Below, piece by piece: positions 16,772-25,132 of a stretch of 64,000 bases of DNA (position 1 is its first letter; each line of letters opens with the position of its first letter). Under the pieces are notes generated by a model. It searched no databases. It had not been told where the DNA came from and was given only the letters and a program-made list of their open reading frames with translations. The position numbers were made by a program, and so were the translations under genes. The DNA comes from Bdellovibrio bacteriovorus (GTDB lineage Bacteria; Bdellovibrionota; Bdellovibrionia; Bdellovibrionales; Bdellovibrionaceae). The DNA lies in NCBI RefSeq assembly GCF_001592755.1, contig NZ_LUKF01000016.1, positions 186,001-250,000 of the forward strand, given 5' to 3'.

Positions 16772-17446
16772 TCATTTGATAGTGCCAGGGACTCCATCAA
16801 ACATAAGTCCCAAAGAAAAATATCCACCTGAAAGATCTAATGTGTCGATACTGGTACTTGCAGAACCTGTTCGAGTGAAACCATCGACTTTGTTACTTTC
16901 GTAGCCACCTTCAAAAACCAGATAAAACTTTTTATAACCAATAGCGAACGAAGCCCCCGCAGCCGCATAAGGTGTCGCCACCCAGTCACCCGAGGCGCGA
17001 CGAGTGAACTCTCCGTCTTGGCTCGCAGTTTTCACTTTTAACGTCGTATTACTTCCTCCGACGCCCGCATAAAGATCGAAATATAAAAGATCTGTTTTAA
17101 ATAAGGGGACACGCGCCAATAGCAACATTGAATCTTGATCTATTTTGGCGCTGTAATCTGTCGAGGCATTTGCGGGATTTTCTTCCACGTCAGCCAAGCG
17201 TTTTGTGTATCTGACTCCCACATCTAAATAGCGATGTAACGGATAGGTGATTTCTATTCCTAGTCGATTGATGCTTTCAAATTTTTTAAGCCCTTGAGCT
17301 TCGATCGTCTCGTTGACGTTCTTAGGATTGATCGTTTCCATGCCCGCAAAGAGCCGACCTTGGACCGGAATCTCTTTCGCCGACGCCAGATCGAGGGAGG
17401 AAAAAAGAACAAAAGCAGCACTGACAACAACATGCGATAGACTCAT
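16772..17446 (-). CDS. small outer-membrane beta-barrel protein
   Basis: A 224-residue protein with a signal peptide (about 1-23, ending LASA) and alternating polar/hydrophobic strands throughout, for example IEITYPLHRYLDVGVRYTKRL, PYAAAGASFAIGYKKFYLVFEGGY and GGYFSLGLMF near the end. This fits an eight-stranded OmpA-like or OMP_b-brl barrel. The stop is 5 bases from the convergent propeller gene's stop. It is probably surface exposed. Function is unknown. Confidence 0.7.
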   Translation of the reverse strand: MSLSHVVVSAAFVLFSSLDLASAKEIPVQGRLFAGMETINPKNVNETIEAQGLKKFESINRLGIEITYPLHRYLDVGVRYTKRLADVEENPANASTDYSAKIDQDSMLLLARVPLFKTDLLYFDLYAGVGGSNTTLKVKTASQDGEFTRRASGDWVATPYAAAGASFAIGYKKFYLVFEGGYESNKVDGFTRTGSASTSIDTLDLSGGYFSLGLMFDGVPGTIK

Positions 17447-17601
17447 GGAATTCCCTTACTTTGAGGTCTTAAGGATATGGAGCTTTTTGGGAGAGCTCAA
17501 GTCCTGAGACTCTTCCCACTCACCTAAGAGACAGTCCTCAATGGGAAACCTGCGTTTCAAATTCAACCAGTAAAGTAAATTAGATTGGGGACGTTGGGGG
17601 C

Positions 17602-17628
17602 AATCTACTGCCACCGTGGCAGTAGATT
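17602..17628. repeat. palindromic repeat, copy 4 (best copy)
   Basis: AATCTACTGCCAC and GTGGCAGTAGATT are perfect 13-bp arms around one C. It lies 6 bases beyond the stop of the gene at 17634. Without a T-run on the minus strand it is not a standard terminator. Its left flank GGGCAATCTACT is shared with the copy at 56231. Confidence 0.75.
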
Positions 17629-17633
17629 TTAAA

Positions 17634-18734
17634 TTAGAACGTATACTTCCAACCAGCCCCAAATCCCGCCAAAGACCCGCGCTTAAAATCGATAGTTCCT
17701 GTACTGTCCGCCGCCGTCATTTCCAATCCTACTGAACGGACAAACAATTCTAACGTAAAGTTCGGCGACATAATCATACCCAATCCCAGATACGCACCCA
17801 AAGCTCCGGAGACACTCCACCACGTTGTTGAGGAATTGTAAGATAAAAATGGAGCCGAGTAATTCAAGCCGAAAGGAATATAAATATTCTCCCAACGATA
17901 GGCGATATTGCCTTCGAAAATCAGCAGCGTGAGTTCCGGAGAGTCGACAAGATCACCAGAAACAGTTCCACCTGGCCCCTCAACTTCGAGGGATTTTATT
18001 TTGCGTTTAGGCTCCCACAGAATGGACCCAACAAATCCCCATGATTGCGGATTTAATTTGGAATAACTTACGCCTAAGCCCGCCGAAGAATCCATCGTAT
18101 AAGTGGTATCAACGTAGCCAGAGCCTGAAGTTGTGGAAACATAGGTGTCTTCGAATCGGGCTTTAGTAGCTGTGGAATAATAAAGCGAAACACTGACACG
18201 CGGACCGGTTTTGTCTGCTTCAGGAAGCAAGATGTCCGTGCTTTCAACCGTTTTGCCACTGGCTTTTAAAAGCGCTGGTTCGACAGGCATTCCTACTACC
18301 AATCCCGTACAATCCGCTGATTCCATGGTTAAAAGATTAGACTCTATATCTGTAAGCGACAATGAACACTGAGTTCCATCCTTCAATGTCACTAAATAAA
18401 GCTTTCCTTTTTCTAACGGGATAGGCTGGCTGGCTTCAACAATAACAACATTGTGACTGCGAATGATCTGCTTCACTTTATACGATACATTCGTAGGGGT
18501 TTGGGATGTTGCAACGGCACTATGCACAGGAGCAGAAGCTGAGGGAGCCAATTCCGGAGATGAACTTACACTGGGAACTGACGAGGTAGCAGGTACAGAT
18601 GCCGCTGGTGCCGGTGCTTCAGGCGAAGGCGATTGAATTTCTTCTTGTCCCACCGCTAATGGAGATGCCGCCTCTTGCGCCATCAGGGGAGACAAAACTA
18701 AAAACGCTACTACAAAAGAAAGAACCTTCTTCAC
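17634..18734 (-). CDS. outer-membrane protein with proline/serine-rich linker and C-terminal barrel
   Basis: A 366-residue protein. Residues 1-19 are a signal peptide (ending LMAQ). A low-complexity Ala/Pro/Ser linker spans about 20-80 and a small soluble beta domain about 82-160 (SYKVKQIIRSHNVVIVEAS ... KGKLYLVTLKDG). The C-terminal part (about 175-366) is strand-rich and ends GFGAGWKYTF; a terminal aromatic residue is typical of barrels handled by BAM. It is the upstream gene of the outer-membrane pair on the minus strand. GTG start with a GAGGG ribosome site. I do not recognise a named family. Confidence 0.65.
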   Translation of the reverse strand: MKKVLSFVVAFLVLSPLMAQEAASPLAVGQEEIQSPSPEAPAPAASVPATSSVPSVSSSPELAPSASAPVHSAVATSQTPTNVSYKVKQIIRSHNVVIVEASQPIPLEKGKLYLVTLKDGTQCSLSLTDIESNLLTMESADCTGLVVGMPVEPALLKASGKTVESTDILLPEADKTGPRVSVSLYYSTATKARFEDTYVSTTSGSGYVDTTYTMDSSAGLGVSYSKLNPQSWGFVGSILWEPKRKIKSLEVEGPGGTVSGDLVDSPELTLLIFEGNIAYRWENIYIPFGLNYSAPFLSYNSSTTWWSVSGALGAYLGLGMIMSPNFTLELFVRSVGLEMTAADSTGTIDFKRGSLAGFGAGWKYTF

Positions 18735-18830
18735 ACGCCCTCACTACAAAAAATTGTTTAATTCATGATGGCAATGAAAAGGACATGAAGTTAAGTCAAA
18801 ATAGTTTGTTTAGACCTAAACCTAGCTTGT

Positions 18831-19148
18831 TTATTCTTCGTCGGTGGTTTCAGGCTTTGAAGTCTGGGACAACTCATCCAAAGCCATTTCGGCGCGGGTT
18901 TTGTATCCCTTTTTTGTATTACAGTCTTTGCAGGATGGAACGCAGTTGTTCTTGTTGGACTTCCCACCTCGCGCGATAGGAATTAAGTGATCCATTGTGA
19001 GATCGGCAGGCTTAAATCTTTCGCCACAGTGATAGCAAAGGCCTTTACCCAGCTCTTGCTTCCACCATTGGCTTTGGCGCAGCTCGCGGGCCTTTGCTTT
19101 CTCACGTTTTTGGTGCTCAGGAGGAGCCGCCGAAAAGAAATAATCCAT
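18831..19148 (-). CDS. small HNH endonuclease
   Basis: A 105-residue protein of the McrA-like HNH type. Two CxxC pairs (Cys38/Cys41 and Cys73/Cys76) form the zinc-binding site of the fold. The catalytic block is DHLIPIARGGKSNKNN (Asp53-His54, Asn67/68), with Asn77 after the last cysteine. Basic N-terminus (residues 12-30) suits DNA binding. It stands alone, with no methyltransferase, recombinase or phage gene nearby. Most such small chromosomal HNH proteins have no known role, and defence, repair or a mobile remnant are all possible. Confidence 0.85.
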   Translation of the reverse strand: MDYFFSAAPPEHQKREKAKARELRQSQWWKQELGKGLCYHCGERFKPADLTMDHLIPIARGGKSNKNNCVPSCKDCNTKKGYKTRAEMALDELSQTSKPETTDEE

Positions 19149-19264
19149 GGGGCTGTTATAGACTAAGTCCGGTCTGACCGCAAGTTTCTAGACCTTTGAA
19201 GAGCCGCGAATACCTTCATTTTTAGGGGATTTTTACCGATATCAACGTGAAGGAGAACGAGCGT

Positions 19265-20407
19265 ATGTCAGTAAAAACCTTTAAAAAGGGCGAAGTGATC
19301 TATAAAGATGGCGACAAAATCACGTCCGTCTATCTTATTCAAACTGGTGCTGCCAATCAGTGTCTGATTCGTGGAAAAAAGACCATTGATTTGTTCCAGT
19401 TGGGCTCGTCTCACATCCTCGGAGATCAGGTGATTTTGGGTCAAAACACCCACCCTACTTCCGCGATCGCAACTACGGAAACAAAAGTTTTAGAAATCCC
19501 CGTTGAAACTTTGAAACAACAGTACGAGGGCGCTCCTCAGATGTTGAAGGTGATCATTAAGTCACTGGCCGACCGTCTTCGTCTGGCAGTGAATGATGTT
19601 CGCTCTAGCAAGCTTGAAAAAGATTCTTCTCCTTGTCCTGAAGACCAAGTAGCGAAAGCTTTTGGCGCTGTTTTCCATACCGCCAACCATAAGGGAGATC
19701 GCTCGACTCCCGGTCGCGTCGTTGTCGATTGGAATATGATGAAGCAGTACTCTCAACGTGTGATGGGTGAAGGCCCGAAACGTGTGGAGCAAGTCATCAA
19801 CGTCCTTGTGAAATTGAAGCTCGCACTTTATGAAATGGGTAAAGCTCCAGACAATCCAGATGGACCGGAGGAGATTCAAAAAGTTCACTTCTTGGATTTG
19901 GGTCTTTTAGAAAGCTTCTTTGAATTCTATCAATATTACTATTTCAAAAATCGTTCAGATCTTTTGAAAGTCGATGAGCTTTGTCAGCAAATGCTCGACG
20001 CTCTTTTAAAACTTTGCGAGAACGAACAACCGGACCGCTTTGGTATCGTGGGTGTGGAGTTCGCAAAATTCAGCGAGCACTGCAAAAGTGAACTCGGTAT
20101 TAACTTGAACAATGACCACTTTGCCCGCCTTGAAGGTAAAGGCGTGTTCATGAAGCGTAAAACCGGTAGCACCGGTGTTATTCTGCAATTTGAACTGAAA
20201 GAATTCCGCTCAGTCTTCCAAAGTTGGAAGATGCTTCGTGAAATTGAAAAATGGAACGAAAAAGGCTTCGTCGATATGGACGAAAAAGAAGACAAACCTA
20301 AGAAAAAGACCGTGGGCGGCCCAGCCTGCCCGGCGTGCGCCGTGGAATTGCAAGCGGGCGCGAAGTTCTGCCACGAATGTGGTCATAAAATAGTAGCGGC
20401 GGCATAA
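19265..20407 (+). CDS. cyclic-nucleotide-binding-domain protein with C-terminal zinc ribbon
   Basis: A 380-residue cytoplasmic protein; the ATG was chosen because AAGGAG sits 8 bases upstream (a GTG at 19247 is less likely). Residues about 3-115 form a CRP-like cyclic-nucleotide-binding fold (FKKGEVIYKDGD, LGDQVILG, ending in the DRLR helix). Residues about 130-320 contain two stretches that look like winged helices (VDWNMMKQYSQRV... and VEFAKFSEHCKSEL...). The C-terminus is a zinc ribbon with CPAC...CHEC (about 350-372). No CRP-type HTH is obvious directly after the sensor. The gene ends 1 base before a PilZ gene, so the two are probably one transcript and may work together. Confidence 0.8.
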   Translation: MSVKTFKKGEVIYKDGDKITSVYLIQTGAANQCLIRGKKTIDLFQLGSSHILGDQVILGQNTHPTSAIATTETKVLEIPVETLKQQYEGAPQMLKVIIKSLADRLRLAVNDVRSSKLEKDSSPCPEDQVAKAFGAVFHTANHKGDRSTPGRVVVDWNMMKQYSQRVMGEGPKRVEQVINVLVKLKLALYEMGKAPDNPDGPEEIQKVHFLDLGLLESFFEFYQYYYFKNRSDLLKVDELCQQMLDALLKLCENEQPDRFGIVGVEFAKFSEHCKSELGINLNNDHFARLEGKGVFMKRKTGSTGVILQFELKEFRSVFQSWKMLREIEKWNEKGFVDMDEKEDKPKKKTVGGPACPACAVELQAGAKFCHECGHKIVAAA

Positions 20408-20408
20408 G

Positions 20409-21098
20409 ATGAGTGAGGCCTTGATCGTTTTTAAAGCAGTTAGTACCGACTCTGATAAGCAAATGCTTTTACAAAAAGCTTTGGCGAAAAAAGAGACTCT
20501 TTATCTTCGTGATAAGTTTGATCGCACTATCGCTTTAAAACCGGTGAGTATCAACTCGAACAATCAAATCAAGTGTCATCATCCCGAAGACATGACGATG
20601 AACACGAATGAAAAAGACACCTTTACGGCGAGCTTTTCCATCAGCGGAGAGAAATATCTTTTCGAAACTCATCCGGTCGTGTCTGAACACTATGTGACTT
20701 TGACGGTGTTAAACCTGTTCCACTTACAAAGACGTCGCAACTATCGCTATGTGATGCCGGAAAATTATTCGGCGGAATTTGTTATTAACTATTTGAACCA
20801 GTCCATCTGCTCTCACCCCTGCCGTCTGATTGATTTAAGCACGGAAGGTTGTGCGGTGGAAATCATGCAAGAAAGTGCAAATCTTCACCTAGAAGACTTG
20901 GTCGAAGCTGAAATCTTTCTAGGCGATCGTGAACCCATCATGGTTCAAGGTGTGATCAAAAACATCCGCGTGAAGGATGATACACAACTGGTGTTAGGTG
21001 TGGAATTCAATCACTTGGCGAACTCCAGTGAAGAAAAAATTGTAACGTCCCTCACAGATCTTCAACGCGAAATCTTTTTTAGAAGAAAAGCGGCTTAA
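20409..21098 (+). CDS. PilZ-domain (cyclic-di-GMP receptor) protein
   Basis: A 229-residue protein. The N-terminal part (about 1-105) resembles the YcgR-N fold. The C-terminal PilZ domain (about 108-229) has the two c-di-GMP-binding blocks: QRRRNYRY with the R-x-x-x-R arginines (about 111-118) and D-L-S-T-E-G (about 145-150, matching D/N-x-S-x-x-G). Such proteins transmit c-di-GMP levels to motility or surface functions. It follows the cyclic-nucleotide-binding gene with one base between and ends in a strong terminator at 21097. Confidence 0.88.
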   Translation: MSEALIVFKAVSTDSDKQMLLQKALAKKETLYLRDKFDRTIALKPVSINSNNQIKCHHPEDMTMNTNEKDTFTASFSISGEKYLFETHPVVSEHYVTLTVLNLFHLQRRRNYRYVMPENYSAEFVINYLNQSICSHPCRLIDLSTEGCAVEIMQESANLHLEDLVEAEIFLGDREPIMVQGVIKNIRVKDDTQLVLGVEFNHLANSSEEKIVTSLTDLQREIFFRRKAA

Positions 21099-21118
21099 AA
21101 GGGGCCAAACCCCTTTTT
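21097..21118. terminator. bidirectional intrinsic terminator
   Basis: AAAAGGGG and CCCCTTTT around a 5-base loop, with five T following. It serves the PilZ gene on the + strand and overlaps the stop of the convergent GFA gene. Confidence 0.85.
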
Positions 21119-21524
21119 AAAGATGTCGGATTTCAGCAGGTTTATTAAACCAGTTGTTATTCAAACCATCAAAATACGTCACCGGCGCATCAATCAGCTC
21201 TTGAGCATCAACATCATCCAGGCATGCAAGTGCAATAGACACGAATGCTCCGCCGATTTCTTCGACATGCCCCCGACCAAACGGACGACATCCACAGTTT
21301 TTGCAAAAAAGATGATGCCCGCTGAAGGTACCAAATTGATAGTCTGAAAGACTTTCTTGGCCCGCAAGCAATTCGAAGTTTTCAGGCTTGATAATGACGC
21401 TCCAACTGCGCACTTTGCGGCAATAAGTGCAATTGCACCTTCCGGTCCCTTTGCTAAGATCTATTTTGGCTTTGATCTTGACTGATCCACAATGACAACT
21501 GCCGTGATAAGTTTTTTCTGCCAT
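21117..21524 (-). CDS. GFA-family (glutathione-dependent formaldehyde-activating-like) zinc protein
   Basis: A 135-residue protein from the ATG that has GAAAGGACG upstream; a longer frame to 21632 crosses the operator region and was not used. The zinc-cysteine pattern of the GFA/CENP-V fold is complete: SCHCGSVK (about 7-14), GRCNCTYCRK (about 29-38) and FCKNCGCRPFGRGH (about 75-90). GFA proteins bind zinc and sometimes handle S-hydroxymethylglutathione, but many have no defined substrate. It is divergent from a WYL regulator, which likely controls it. Confidence 0.85.
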   Translation of the reverse strand: MAEKTYHGSCHCGSVKIKAKIDLSKGTGRCNCTYCRKVRSWSVIIKPENFELLAGQESLSDYQFGTFSGHHLFCKNCGCRPFGRGHVEEIGGAFVSIALACLDDVDAQELIDAPVTYFDGLNNNWFNKPAEIRHL

Positions 21525-21569
21525 ATAAAACGTCCTTTCAAAACTCTTTAGTAATTTCAGTGTAGGTTT

Positions 21570-21594
21570 AAATATGTCAAAATATGGCATATTT
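21570..21594. promoter_or_regulatory. candidate operator between GFA and WYL regulator genes
   Basis: The half-site AATATG occurs at 21571 and 21581, exactly 10 bases apart, and its inverse CATATT at 21588. AATATG-G-CATATT is a perfect small palindrome. Its position in the divergent intergenic region suits binding by the adjacent regulator. Confidence 0.5.
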
Positions 21595-21611
21595 GTTTTT
21601 AAAAGAAGATT

Positions 21612-22349
21612 ATGGCTAAAAGCAGTTATCAAAATAAAAAAGATCGAATGGACCGCCTTTTAGGCCTTCTGAAGGCAGAGGATCACTCTACCAGTTTGGC
21701 CCTGGCAAAAAAACTGCGTGTGAGTCATCGCACTTTAATGCGCGACCTGGAAGAACTTAAAGCTTCGGGTATACCTGTCGAAGCGGATCGTGGACGCGGC
21801 GGAGGCTTGCGTTTAAATGCCCAGTGGGGTTTAGGTCGTCTGCAAGTGAACTACAAAGAATCTTTAGATCTGCTTTTGTCCTTAGCGATTGCGGAAAAAT
21901 TTAACTCACCGGTACTGCTTTCCAGCGTGAAATCATTAAGAGATAAAGTGTTTCAATCCTTTCCCGAAGAACACCGTAAGAAATTGCAGCTGATTCGAAA
22001 AAGAGTCCGCATAACCACTTACGCTGACGAGAGCGTGCGTGCAACGTATGATAACGTTCCCGCCCCTGTACAAAATGCTTTGCATGAAGCTTTTTTTGAA
22101 ATGCGATGCCTTAAGATTGCCTATCGCGATGAAAAGAAAAACATCACAGAACGTTTGATAGAGCCTCACTATCTGCTGCTCAGTTTTCCCCTCTGGTACG
22201 TCATGGCTTGGGACCATCTCCGTCAGGATCTAAGATCCTTCCGCGTGGATCGCATTCAAAAAGCTTCTGTGCACGCACAAGAGACGTTTCACATGCACCA
22301 TCAGGACCTCTTCCAGAAAACCTTACAGAAATTTTCTGAAAGCCTGTGA
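21612..22349 (+). CDS. HTH-WYL transcriptional regulator (YafY-like)
   Basis: A 245-residue regulator. The N-terminal HTH_11 domain (about 10-65: DRLLGLLKAEDHSTSLALAKKLRVSHRTLMRDLEEL) binds DNA. The C-terminal WYL domain (about 140-230) has IAYRD...IEPHYLLLSFPLWYVMAWDH, with LWYV at the place of the name-giving residues, and FRVDRI near its end. WYL domains sense small ligands or nucleic acids. It is divergent from the GFA gene across 87 bases that contain a repeated AATATG site, so auto- and cross-regulation is likely. Confidence 0.88.
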   Translation: MAKSSYQNKKDRMDRLLGLLKAEDHSTSLALAKKLRVSHRTLMRDLEELKASGIPVEADRGRGGGLRLNAQWGLGRLQVNYKESLDLLLSLAIAEKFNSPVLLSSVKSLRDKVFQSFPEEHRKKLQLIRKRVRITTYADESVRATYDNVPAPVQNALHEAFFEMRCLKIAYRDEKKNITERLIEPHYLLLSFPLWYVMAWDHLRQDLRSFRVDRIQKASVHAQETFHMHHQDLFQKTLQKFSESL

Positions 22350-22458
22350 TCGCACACTGGACGTCATGCTCTTAATCACGCACTCCCCTTTTTTATTCAA
22401 TTCTCACGTTCTTTGCCGCAACCTCGAAGAAAACGCCCACGTTATCAAAAGGATCGTC

Positions 22459-22839
22459 ATGGAAGAGATGATTGAAGAAGTCGAAGAAATGAATGAAGAA
22501 AAATCCAGCCTCTGGCCCTGGTTGATCGCGGGAGCCGCCGTCGGCGCAGCCTACGTCTATTTCACGCAAAGCGAATCCGGCAAAAGAATTACGGAAGATG
22601 CGAAAGAATACTTCCGCACCGGAACAACCCGCGACGATCGCCTGCAAATGAAAGTGTTTTCAGAATTAAGCCGAATACTAGGAGCGGGAAAAGAAATTCA
22701 AGTGCGGGCTGAAAAAGGCAGCATCATTTTAAGCGGAGCTATTTTAAGTGAAGCGCTTGAAGAAGTTCTTGTCTGCGCCAGACACATTCCCGGCGTCAAA
22801 AGCGTCATTAACAATCTCGAAGTTCGCCAGCAGCACTAA
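22459..22839 (+). CDS. BON-domain protein with one membrane helix
   Basis: A 126-residue protein; the ATG with AAAGGA upstream was preferred over the frame opening at 22366. A very acidic N-terminus (MEEMIEEVEEMNEE) is followed by one hydrophobic helix (about 17-37, WPWLIAGAAVGAAYVYF) and a C-terminal BON domain (about 60-122; VRAEKGSIILSGAI ... HIPGVKSVINNLEV). BON domains bind phospholipids or peptidoglycan-related surfaces. It may be co-transcribed with the WYL gene but the context does not tell its role. Confidence 0.78.
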   Translation: MEEMIEEVEEMNEEKSSLWPWLIAGAAVGAAYVYFTQSESGKRITEDAKEYFRTGTTRDDRLQMKVFSELSRILGAGKEIQVRAEKGSIILSGAILSEALEEVLVCARHIPGVKSVINNLEVRQQH

Positions 22840-22869
22840 TTCGCGGCTGTCATCTCAAATGCTTCCGCA

Positions 22870-24846
22870 CTAGCGTGTGGGATAATAAAGCTTATTGTCC
22901 CACATACCTTCGTTGAAATACTGAATAGTCGCTTTTAACTTTTGTTCTAAGGCCGATTTACGAGCTTGCTGTTCCTCTGTGATCATAGATCCATTCAGCT
23001 CTTTCATGCCTTCACGATCTAACAATGAATACATCTGTGGCTCGCTGTGCCCTGGAGTCCAACGCAGGTAAAAGTCCTGAGCAAAAAGAAGATAGCGGCC
23101 ATCAATAAAATTCACCGCAGACTTATCCCCGTCCACAAACATCGAACTTCCTAAATAGTTTTTATCCTTTTCAGGAATGCCTAAAAAATCCAAAACCGTC
23201 GGTGGAATATCAATTTGCTGAACAATCTTTTCCGTGTCCACTTGCGGAAATTCAAACGAAGGATGGTACAAGAAAAGCGGGATGCGATAACTGCCCAAAT
23301 CATTTTCGTACTCTTTACGATAGTGCATGGATGTGTGATCCGCCGTTACGATGAAGAGCGTGTCCTTGTACCAAGGTTTTTTGGCAGCCTCTTCAAAGAA
23401 CTTCTTCAAAGCAAAGTCCGTGTAAGCCACCGTTTTTAAAATCTCAATCGGTCCTTCCGGAAATTGATCCTTGTACTGCGCAGGAACTTTGAAAGGTTGA
23501 TGCGACGACAGTGTGAAAACCGAAGTCATGAAAGGCTGAGGCACAGAGTCCAACTGCACCAGCATCCATTGCAAGAAAGGCTCATCCCAAATACCCCACA
23601 CTCCATCATCATCCGACGGATTGTTGTATTCTTTCGAACCGAAGTATTTCTCAACCCCCGCACTTTGCATGAAGGAATCAAAGTACATTGTGCCGTTATG
23701 ACCACCGTGGAAGAAACTCGTGGAATAGCCCTTCTGCGAAAGCAACGTCCCCAAGCCCAAAAAGTAGTTGGAAGTAAAGTGCGAAGAAATAAAAGGCTCG
23801 CTCATCAAAGCAGGGATTCCCGCCATGACCGCCCCGACGCCCTCAATCGAACGACGACCATTGGCATAAGCGTTTTTAAAGACCAAAGATTTTTCCATCA
23901 AAGAATCCATAAACGGCGTATAGCTTTTGCCATTCACGGGACCCAGGTATTCTTCTCCGAAGCTTTCTAAAATAATCAAAACGATATTCTGAGGCTTCGG
24001 CAAACGAAGACCTTCCATTTTAGAGCCGACAAAAGAACCGTTCAAATGCCTCAACATATCGTCTTTGTTTTCAAAGTACTTTTCTTGCTTCAGCCCTTGA
24101 GCACCGTAGCTTTTAATAAAAGTAAAAGACGAATTTAAAACTAGATTGTTTAATAAAGGCGCGGAAAACACATTCGCACTGACAAAATTCACGGGCTTGC
24201 TTTGTAAACCTCCGCGAATACCCACCACTGAAATCACGATCGCCATGAAAGACAAAAAGCCATGGGACAGCCAGTAACCCAAAGGTTTCTTTCTTTGCCC
24301 GGCCCAGTAAATGCCTTTTTGCTTTTTAAAACTGAACTTAAAAATGGCGAAAACAAATAAAGCCACCAAAGCCGTGTTAACCAGAAACAACAGCCAATAA
24401 CTGGAAATAAAATTCCATATCTTACCCTGCATCTCGCCCATGATAAAAAGGCTGTCATAGGTAAAGCGGCGGCCGACGAAGTTGATAAACTCGGTATCGC
24501 CCAAATTTAAGATGAAAAGAGGGATTTGCAAGACGGTGAAACCCAAAGCCAAAAGCCATTGCCACCCTTTTTGCCAGCTTCGAGGCCAAGGAATCATCGC
24601 CAGCAAAATCAGCGGCGCAGAAAGACTTAAGACCGCCGAAATATCAAAGCGCAGACCGACAACGAAGGACCATAGGATGTCCGAGAGCTCCTTGGATTTA
24701 AAAAGGCTCCAATTCCATAGCAGAAACTCTACGCGCGCGAAGAAATAAAAAAGCAGGGCTAAGAGCGCTAAAGCAAAGACTTTTAGCAGGCGTGACGTCG
24801 GTCCAAACATACCGCCCATAGTACATCGACCGCCCGTGTCATTCAA
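22870..24846 (-). CDS. LTA-synthase-like sulfatase-fold membrane phosphotransferase
   Basis: A 658-residue protein with five transmembrane segments in the first about 235 residues and an extracytoplasmic alkaline-phosphatase/sulfatase domain after about 280. Landmarks are IVLIILESFGEEY (metal-binding Glu), NGRRSIEG (nucleophile region, Ser or nearby Thr), FFHGGHNGTMYF and FIVTADHTSMH (metal ligands). In Gram-negative bacteria this family usually adds phosphoglycerol or phosphoethanolamine to glycans or lipids (OpgB-like) rather than making lipoteichoic acid. The start could be one of two ATGs nine or twelve codons in. It is divergent from bolA. Confidence 0.88.
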   Translation of the reverse strand: MNDTGGRCTMGGMFGPTSRLLKVFALALLALLFYFFARVEFLLWNWSLFKSKELSDILWSFVVGLRFDISAVLSLSAPLILLAMIPWPRSWQKGWQWLLALGFTVLQIPLFILNLGDTEFINFVGRRFTYDSLFIMGEMQGKIWNFISSYWLLFLVNTALVALFVFAIFKFSFKKQKGIYWAGQRKKPLGYWLSHGFLSFMAIVISVVGIRGGLQSKPVNFVSANVFSAPLLNNLVLNSSFTFIKSYGAQGLKQEKYFENKDDMLRHLNGSFVGSKMEGLRLPKPQNIVLIILESFGEEYLGPVNGKSYTPFMDSLMEKSLVFKNAYANGRRSIEGVGAVMAGIPALMSEPFISSHFTSNYFLGLGTLLSQKGYSTSFFHGGHNGTMYFDSFMQSAGVEKYFGSKEYNNPSDDDGVWGIWDEPFLQWMLVQLDSVPQPFMTSVFTLSSHQPFKVPAQYKDQFPEGPIEILKTVAYTDFALKKFFEEAAKKPWYKDTLFIVTADHTSMHYRKEYENDLGSYRIPLFLYHPSFEFPQVDTEKIVQQIDIPPTVLDFLGIPEKDKNYLGSSMFVDGDKSAVNFIDGRYLLFAQDFYLRWTPGHSEPQMYSLLDREGMKELNGSMITEEQQARKSALEQKLKATIQYFNEGMWDNKLYYPTR

Positions 24847-24884
24847 GTGGACTTAGCTCGGTGCCTCTGCTACTTTCCCCCTCT

Positions 24885-25112
24885 ATGACACCAGAACAAA
24901 TGAAAGAAAGATTAGAATCTCACTACCAAGGCGCGAAGATCGAAGTTTACGATCTGACAGGCACTCAAGATCACTATGAAGTGTTCGTGGAAAGCCCTGT
25001 GTTCGCGGGAATGACTCGCATTCAACAGCATCAGCATGTGATGGCTTGCTTTGGTCCAGAATTAAAGACTGGCGAGGTTCACGCACTCTCAATCAAGACT
25101 AAGATTAAGTAA
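24885..25112 (+). CDS. bolA: BolA-family protein
   Basis: A 75-residue BolA protein, the usual size, from the ATG at MTPEQMKERLE. The family core is visible: G-A-K-I-E-V-Y-D-L-T-G, then DHYEVFVESPVFAGMTRIQQHQHV (the conserved histidine for Fe-S ligation) and a C-terminal VHALSIKTK. No clear ribosome site precedes it; a GTG at 24861 is the alternative. It sits 20 bases before a CGFS glutaredoxin, and BolA plus Grx4 are known to form a [2Fe-2S] heterodimer that handles iron-sulfur traffic. Confidence 0.93.
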   Translation: MTPEQMKERLESHYQGAKIEVYDLTGTQDHYEVFVESPVFAGMTRIQQHQHVMACFGPELKTGEVHALSIKTKIK

Positions 25113-25132
25113 GTTTTTAAAAAGAGGTCCCC

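Noticed and set aside
18831..19148. HNH protein as part of a restriction system or intron
   Set aside because: No methyltransferase, specificity subunit, intron or terminase is adjacent.
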